Part shown: positions 58,515 to 64,000 of the stretch, one piece after another
Layout: every line of letters begins with the position of its first letter
How positions within the stretch are numbered: the first letter of the stretch is position 1
DNA from: Nitrospira sp.
GTDB lineage: Bacteria > Nitrospirota > Nitrospiria > Nitrospirales > Nitrospiraceae
Direction of reading: 5' to 3'
Assembly (NCBI GenBank): GCA_024331095.1
Contig: JANDJE010000001.1
Coordinates: forward strand, 1-64,000
Length of the DNA: 64,000 bases
Translations under genes and position numbers: made by a program
Notes under the pieces: model-generated
Told to the model about the DNA's origin: nothing
Databases searched by the model: none
What the model saw: only the letters and a program-made list of their open reading frames with translations

Positions 58515-59952
58515 GATGATCGCTCCTCGGATGAAACAGACCGAGAGGGATTGAAACACCGCGCCGACGCCACCCCTCGACGAACCGCGGCACAATGCCT
58601 GTCGCGGAGAACTCGCCCCGCAACCGGCGTCCCTCCATCCCCAGCCGGCGGAACGTGAAGATATCCTGCAAGAGCGGGACGTCGCCTTCCATGCCGGTTA
58701 TCTCCGTCACGCGCTCGATGCGACGCACCCCGTCTTCATATCGCCGGATGTGCACCAACAACTGAATTGCCGACACGATCTGTTCCCGAATCGCCCTCGA
58801 CGGGAGTTCCTCGCCGGCCATGAGCACCATCGTTTCAAGGCGCGAGAGGGCGTCGCGCGGCGAATTGGCGTGAATGGTGCTCATGCCGCCATCATGGCCC
58901 GTGTTCATGGCCTGCAACATATCCAGCGCCTCCGGCCCTCGAACCTCGCCGACGATGATCCGATCGGGACGCATGCGCAGCGAGTTGATGACGAGATCGC
59001 GCTGGGTGATCCGCCCCCGGCCCTCCACGTTGGCCGGGCGCGTCTCCATGCGGACGACGTGCTCCTGATCCAGAATCAACTCGGCCGTGTCCTCGATGGT
59101 GATGATCCGCTCCGTGGGACGCGCCGATTCCAGCAACGCGCCGAGCAAGGTCGATTTGCCCGCGCCGGTCCCGCCCGAGACCAGGATGTTCGTGCGCAGG
59201 GAGACGGCCGTCGCAAGGAATTCCGACATCTCCTCGGACATCATGCCCAATTCCAGCAGATCCCGTCGCCGCAACCGCCGGCGCCCGAACCGTCTGATCG
59301 ACAGCGTGGGGCCGTCGATCGAAGCCGGCGGCAGTGTCGCGTTCACCCGGCTTCCGTCCGGCAGTCGCAGATCGGCCATGGGCGAGGAGGCGTCGATCCG
59401 GCGGCCCATCTGCGCGGCGATCCGCTCGATCACCCGCATGATATGGTCCGCATCCCGAAACCGAACTTCGGTTTTCTCCAATTTGCCGAACCGCTCGACG
59501 TAGACCTTGTCCGGCGCGATCACCAGGATGTCCGTGACGGCCGGGTCGGCCATCAACGGCGAGAGCGGACCGAGGCCGATCGTCTCCTCCGTCAGTTCTT
59601 CGGCCAACCGACTTCGTTCCTGTTCGTTGAGGGGAATTTGTTCCGATTCCAGCACCCGATGAACGAATCCCTCCACCACGACCGCCACGTCGTCTTCCCG
59701 GCGGCCGAGAACCGTTTCGTCCCCGATTTCAGACAACAACCGTTCCTGCAACAGCCCCTTGACCGCCACATAGTCGGCCTGTTTGCTCCGGGTATCGGCC
59801 TCCGCCTCCGATTCATCTCCCAGTTGGTAGAATGCGGGCCGTTTTGCGGCGAGCTTGATACGGGACGCCGCCTCGCTGGTAAGCGACCGGCGGAAGCGGG
59901 CGCGACGGTCGGTCTCCTCTCGATCGGGCTTCGCCGGATTCGGCTCGGTCAT
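58504..59952 (-). CDS. cpaF: Tad pilus ATPase TadA/CpaF
   Basis: ORF 482 aa; [37 protein letters not shown]...[44 protein letters not shown]. Confidence 0.97.
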   Translation of the reverse strand: MTEPNPAKPDREETDRRARFRRSLTSEAASRIKLAAKRPAFYQLGDESEAEADTRSKQADYVAVKGLLQERLLSEIGDETVLGRREDDVAVVVEGFVHRVLESEQIPLNEQERSRLAEELTEETIGLGPLSPLMADPAVTDILVIAPDKVYVERFGKLEKTEVRFRDADHIMRVIERIAAQMGRRIDASSPMADLRLPDGSRVNATLPPASIDGPTLSIRRFGRRRLRRRDLLELGMMSEEMSEFLATAVSLRTNILVSGGTGAGKSTLLGALLESARPTERIITIEDTAELILDQEHVVRMETRPANVEGRGRITQRDLVINSLRMRPDRIIVGEVRGPEALDMLQAMNTGHDGGMSTIHANSPRDALSRLETMVLMAGEELPSRAIREQIVSAIQLLVHIRRYEDGVRRIERVTEITGMEGDVPLLQDIFTFRRLGMEGRRLRGEFSATGIVPRFVEGWRRRGVSIPLGLFHPRSDHHVE

Positions 59953-61196
59953 GAGGACGTCTCCATCGGCTCCGGCAGCGGCGCCGCGCGACGACCCGTC
60001 GCCTCCGAGCCCTCGTCGGCATCGACCGCCTGATCGCGCTTGTCCCGCACGGCGACGATGTCGTCGACGAGCGTTTCCATTTCCCGTCCAAATCCGAAAT
60101 AGCGATGCGTATGGAATATGTACGGTTCGCCGGCGTTGGCGGCGATGAGGACGCCCTTTCGATAGGGAAACACGTAGTCCAGCTCCCGGTCGAGCCGCCG
60201 TTCAATGTCGGCCGGTTTCAAATTGCCGGAAAAATTCCGATAAGTGTGATTGAGCACCAACCGCTGGCGTTCCTCGCCGAACCCCAGACCTTTGAGCATC
60301 GGCAAGAATTTGACCATTCCGACCACGCTCGGCGCCGTACCCTGCATCACGATGAATCCCAGATCGGTCACGTCCAACACGGCCATCACGGTACTGTCCA
60401 ACATGGGAAACGTATCCACCACCACGAACGGAAACGCCCGCCGTGCCAGATTCAAAACGCGATACACCGATTCCTCGTCCACTTCCGATGCGTCGACGGC
60501 GTTGGCCGGCGCCGCCAGCACGTGGAGCCCGGACTGATGGCGACCGGCCAACTGCCGTAACATCGTTTCGTCTAACCTCGTTTTTTCCCGAACCGCGTCC
60601 ACGATCGTCGTCTTCGGCGCCACGTCCAGCATCAAGGCGCAGACTCCGAGTTGAAGCGATGCATCGATCAGCAACACTCGATCCGGATACCGTCTGGCAA
60701 GAGCGGCGGCGGCGTTGACGGCCAGAGTGCTTTTCCCCACTCCGCCTTTGTTACCGACGAACGACACCACCGTCCCGACGGCGCCTTGCAACCCGGCGCG
60801 CTGGGCGAAGAGCCGCTCCAAAAGCTGCCGCAACTCGGTGCTGGAGAGAGGACGTCTCAGAAAATCTTGGATGCCCGCGCGCACGTAGTCGATCAAGACC
60901 ATCGCGTCGGATTCCCGCCCCCCCAACTGATCCTCCCAAAACAAGCCGGCCAGGACCGTCCCCGGAACCGTCCGGTAGAGTTCCTTGGCAAACAACCGGA
61001 GGTCTTGGACGTGGGCGTTCAACTCGACACAGACCAATTCCGGCCGCCGATTCCGCGCATGGTCTTCGGCCTGGGCGAAACCGGACGCATAGGTGAGGAC
61101 CACACGCTGCGAGGGAAGCCCTTCGATGGCCGCCTCACACTCCTGCCGCAACGTTTGATCCTGACCGACAATCAAAATATGGATCGGTTTCTCCAT
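59949..61196 (-). CDS. cpaE: Tad pilus localisation ATPase TadZ/CpaE
   Basis: Start MEKPIHILIVGQDQTLRQE at 61196; receiver-like N-terminus and ParA/MinD-like VVSFVGNKGGVGKSTLAVNAAAAL. Confidence 0.92.
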   Translation of the reverse strand: MEKPIHILIVGQDQTLRQECEAAIEGLPSQRVVLTYASGFAQAEDHARNRRPELVCVELNAHVQDLRLFAKELYRTVPGTVLAGLFWEDQLGGRESDAMVLIDYVRAGIQDFLRRPLSSTELRQLLERLFAQRAGLQGAVGTVVSFVGNKGGVGKSTLAVNAAAALARRYPDRVLLIDASLQLGVCALMLDVAPKTTIVDAVREKTRLDETMLRQLAGRHQSGLHVLAAPANAVDASEVDEESVYRVLNLARRAFPFVVVDTFPMLDSTVMAVLDVTDLGFIVMQGTAPSVVGMVKFLPMLKGLGFGEERQRLVLNHTYRNFSGNLKPADIERRLDRELDYVFPYRKGVLIAANAGEPYIFHTHRYFGFGREMETLVDDIVAVRDKRDQAVDADEGSEATGRRAAPLPEPMETSS

Positions 61197-61232
61197 CGCT
61201 CGTATCCACGCTCGTATCCGCGCTCGTCTTTG
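61197..61232. repeat. 12-bp tandem repeat (about 2.5 copies)
   Basis: CGCTCGTATCCA CGCTCGTATCCG CGCTCGTCTTTG immediately upstream of cpaE start. Confidence 0.6.
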
Positions 61233-61248
61233 TGTTTGCCCTGCCGGC

Positions 61249-62502
61249 TTACCGAACCAAGACGGGGGCCAGCACCGCGTCCGCCAGTCCCCGGTTGGCC
61301 TCAAACACGGCTTGCCAGACCGTCGAGTCTTGCGGCAGCGGCACCGTTCCCCTGATGTGCCGGCTCGCGTTCATCGGTGCCACCATGCCGGACATCCGCG
61401 TCACGGTCACGGTCGGCAAGGGCCCCGTCACCGCCGCACGGCCGAATCCGATCACCCGCTCGACCGGAACTCCTCCCTCGTCGAACACGTGGTAGATCGG
61501 CACATAGCCCGTGACTTCGGCATCCAGCGCCGGAGGAGCCGCCACGACCGCCTGCCCGACGGTCGTCGCCGCATTCGGGTCTGGCGGAGGAGGCGTAAAC
61601 CGGCCGGCCAAGGCCAACCCGTTCCCCGAAATGGTGCCCGTTCCATCCACCGCCAGAACGACGGGCTGTCCCACCGGAAGTCCGTTCCAGAGTTCAAGGG
61701 TGAGAGCCAAAGGAAGGGCTCCTTCGATCGGAGGTGTGACGCCGGTCTGTGGAAATCCCACCTGAAGGGCCGGTCTCACGTCGGCCAGCGCGGTCGCCCG
61801 AACCGTGAATCCATAGGCGCGGAAGTTGTAATCGTTGGGATTGTCCGGATTGGCGAACGGGGTCAGTGAACCATGTCCGGCCAACAAGGGAAGCGGCGAG
61901 CCGCCGGAACTCACTCCTTCCTGATGGTCGAAACCCTCAAAGTCATTGGCTCGACGGAGTCGGACCAAAAAGGCCGGGGCTCCGGCACTGTCGGCCTGTT
62001 CGCTGGGGATGAAGTCGTTTCTCCCATAGTTGCCGTCTTCACGAGACAAGGCCGTCGGCCAGGGCGAGACAAAGGTCCCCGCCACCAGATCGCCGTACGG
62101 CTCGTTGGTCAAGTTCAGTTGCAACTGCGGCAGATACGTCCGTTGATCCGGTACGGTGATCGTGCGCGACGCATGGAGGGCCGCGATAGTCGGATCGTCA
62201 TGATCGGTCAACACCAGTTCAGGGCCGGCCCCGATCCGAAGGGACATGGTCGGCGGAGCGGACGGATCAAGATCGTCGTCGAAGACCAGCGAGGCCAAGC
62301 GAGCGGCCGCCGCTCTGCGCCCTTCGTCACCGATCGGTTGACCGTTGCCATCCAGCGCGTCCCGGAAACGGAGCCCCTCCAGCGCCGCCGGATCAGCCAT
62401 GGCCTGCATTTGCACTTGCGTCAAGATCGCCATCCCCAGATCGATCACCAGACCGCCCAACGCCAAACAACCGATCACCACTATCGCCAGAAAAGGAAGC
62501 AT
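61249..62502 (-). CDS. TadG-like pilus assembly protein
   Basis: Start MLPFLAIVVIGCLALGGLVIDLGMAILTQVQMQAMADPAALEGLRFRD at 62502, RBS AGAGG just after cpaB stop. Confidence 0.8.
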   Translation of the reverse strand: MLPFLAIVVIGCLALGGLVIDLGMAILTQVQMQAMADPAALEGLRFRDALDGNGQPIGDEGRRAAAARLASLVFDDDLDPSAPPTMSLRIGAGPELVLTDHDDPTIAALHASRTITVPDQRTYLPQLQLNLTNEPYGDLVAGTFVSPWPTALSREDGNYGRNDFIPSEQADSAGAPAFLVRLRRANDFEGFDHQEGVSSGGSPLPLLAGHGSLTPFANPDNPNDYNFRAYGFTVRATALADVRPALQVGFPQTGVTPPIEGALPLALTLELWNGLPVGQPVVLAVDGTGTISGNGLALAGRFTPPPPDPNAATTVGQAVVAAPPALDAEVTGYVPIYHVFDEGGVPVERVIGFGRAAVTGPLPTVTVTRMSGMVAPMNASRHIRGTVPLPQDSTVWQAVFEANRGLADAVLAPVLVR

Positions 62503-62510
62503 CGGCCTCT

Positions 62511-63599
62511 TTACCGTTCCTGCTCCGTGCGGCCGACGGGCGCCGCGCCGGATGCCGTGTTCCGCTGTTCCCGCAGCTCCGATTCCGCCGCCTCGCTCAT
62601 CGGCACGCCCAAGACACCGCGATGGAATCCGAGCTTCTTTTTCCCGGAAATCGTTTCGACCATTGTCAGTTTTGGAATGTTGCCGAAGGCGTCGCTGGCC
62701 GATTCGCCGGCGCCCGCCAATCCGCCGTACGGATGCCACGGCTGCAGATCCGGCGTGTGACTGTCCTCGGGATCCCCCGGCTGTCCGGATCGAGGGACGG
62801 CGTTGATCTGCGCTTTCACGGCGATCGCCTGAGTCAACAGAGCCACTTCCCGCGGATCCACCGCGATGACGTACTCTTGAACCGGCTTGGTTTTCGTGAC
62901 ACTGCCTTTGGTAAGCGTATTGGCGGTTACCGGAACGGGCCTGGTCGTGAGCGGCTCGACCAGCACGCCGTTTTGCACCAACACCCGCACGGTCGCCTGC
63001 TTCATCCAGTTGGTGAGTTCGGCCTGAAGCGTCAACACCTCTTGATAGGCTCCGCCAATCTTGAGTCCCTTGGCGCCGGTTTTCGTCTCGATTGGAATAG
63101 TGGCGACCAGATCGAACCGGTCTCCGATGTTCAGCCCGTACAGTCCCTTGACCTGATCGGCTTCGATCCGCATCGCCCGTTTCCCCGGCGGAACTCCGGC
63201 CACGAGACCCGCGCGACTGCCCTTCGGAAGAAAATCGGCTTCGGTAAAGACGTAGCCGGGAGGCTTGGGTTTTTTGGTGACCCGCCCGAGAATGTCGCTC
63301 AATTGGACGTACATTTCCGGCGTCACCGCGTCGGGCGGCAAATGCATGAAGGAAAGGTTTCCCTTCTCGTCCAGCAGATATTCGCGCGTCACCCGCGTAT
63401 AGGGGGGGATCTGACGCGACGGGGTCGGCACGGCGACCATTCCCTGATGCGACTGACCGAACAACCGATCAAGCTTGATCGCGCCGGCGGCCCACAGACC
63501 GGCCACGGCAACCGCGACCCCCGCGACCAGGACTACCCCAGACCAGATCGGTCCCCCGAACCAACTCCTTCGACGACGCGAAGAACGGGTCATGTTCAT
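62511..63599 (-). CDS. cpaB: Flp pilus assembly protein CpaB/RcpC
   Basis: ORF 362 aa; VVLVAGVAVAVAGLWAAGAI N-terminus, SAF-like VPTPSRQIPPYTRVTREYL, PPGKRAMRIEADQVKGLYGLNIGDRFDLV. Confidence 0.85.
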   Translation of the reverse strand: MNMTRSSRRRRSWFGGPIWSGVVLVAGVAVAVAGLWAAGAIKLDRLFGQSHQGMVAVPTPSRQIPPYTRVTREYLLDEKGNLSFMHLPPDAVTPEMYVQLSDILGRVTKKPKPPGYVFTEADFLPKGSRAGLVAGVPPGKRAMRIEADQVKGLYGLNIGDRFDLVATIPIETKTGAKGLKIGGAYQEVLTLQAELTNWMKQATVRVLVQNGVLVEPLTTRPVPVTANTLTKGSVTKTKPVQEYVIAVDPREVALLTQAIAVKAQINAVPRSGQPGDPEDSHTPDLQPWHPYGGLAGAGESASDAFGNIPKLTMVETISGKKKLGFHRGVLGVPMSEAAESELREQRNTASGAAPVGRTEQER

Positions 63600-64000
63600 A
63601 ACAACACCTCCCGACGAAAGACCGCCTGGGCCGCCAGCAGTTTTCGAAACGGCCTTCGCACGACGCCCCAGTTGTAGTGTCCCCCCAAGCCGAACGGTCC
63701 CCCATACACACCCACCGTCCCCGGCGGCGCCAGCGGCGCCTGACCGGGCGGAAGCCCGTTGAGTTCGACGACCGATTCGTCATCGGCGACGATCGGCGAG
63801 ATCCCTCCTTGAAACCCCACCAACATCGCCGCCTGAAACGGGTAGTTAATGCGGATCGCCACCAAGCCCCGCTCCGGACCGGTCGAGGCGACACTGAACG
63901 GGCCGGTCGTCGGATCGGCCGGATCGGGCCTGATCTCCTCGAGCGGCGCGATCCACTCGATCGTTTCTCTCCCTTCGTCATCGCGCGAGACCACGCGGGG
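63596..64000 (-). CDS. Pilus-assembly-associated (TadE-like?) protein, 5' end outside window
   Basis: Reading frame open to the right edge (PRVVSRDDEGRETIEWIAPLEEIRPD...RINYPFQAAMLVGFQGG...); ATGA overlap with cpaB. Confidence 0.45.
   Translation of the reverse strand, partial: PRVVSRDDEGRETIEWIAPLEEIRPDPADPTTGPFSVASTGPERGLVAIRINYPFQAAMLVGFQGGISPIVADDESVVELNGLPPGQAPLAPPGTVGVYGGPFGLGGHYNWGVVRRPFRKLLAAQAVFRREVLL

Noticed and set aside
58750-60033. 427-aa plus-strand ORF
   Set aside because: Antisense to cpaF.

Overview
The window is a contiguous bacterial chromosome segment, probably Nitrospirota/Nitrospira-like judging by gene content and order; taxonomy is inference. It has about 60 supportable CDS and no rRNA, tRNA, CRISPR array or transposase that I could recognise. 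Four blocks are visible. (1) ~1-24.4 kb, minus strand: a large exopolysaccharide (EPS) / exosortase (PEP-CTERM-type) locus. It encodes PilZ, two tandem Wza-like exporters, an OM beta-barrel, a Wzc-type tyrosine autokinase, an undecaprenyl-P sugar transferase, a DUF3473 polysaccharide deacetylase, a NusG/RfaH-like paralog, AsnB, a stand-alone acyl carrier protein, a 1047-aa protein with two complete adenylate-forming domains, a NadE-like enzyme, an exosortase-EpsI fusion, an SGNH-like protein, three FemAB/GNAT-like transferases, a DegT aminotransferase, a GT2, a VanZ-TPR protein and a UDP-glucuronate decarboxylase (cut by the left edge). A divergent LuxR-type regulator follows at 24.8 kb. (2) ~26-43 kb: housekeeping genes (glgA, recO, mgtE, era, ftsB, eno, gatB/A/C, panD, glmS, glmU, DUF502), mostly minus strand. 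(3) 42.4-55.9 kb: tmk, holB, metG, a CDF transporter, GDPD, a CobW-type GTPase, PAP2, a TonB-dependent receptor cassette and aroG. (4) 56-64 kb, minus strand: a Tad/Flp pilus locus cut by the right edge. The most interesting signals are: (a) an element matching the RfaH ops consensus (GGCGGTAGCCT, minus strand 16270-16280) in a hairpin-containing leader just downstream of the NusG/RfaH-like gene and just upstream of asnB, suggesting self-contained processive antitermination of a ~16 kb EPS operon; and (b) the AsnB-ACP-double adenylation ligase-NadE-like-FemAB gene set, a candidate carrier-protein-based EPS decoration or amidation pathway. Start codons, promoter and operator calls are by eye only.
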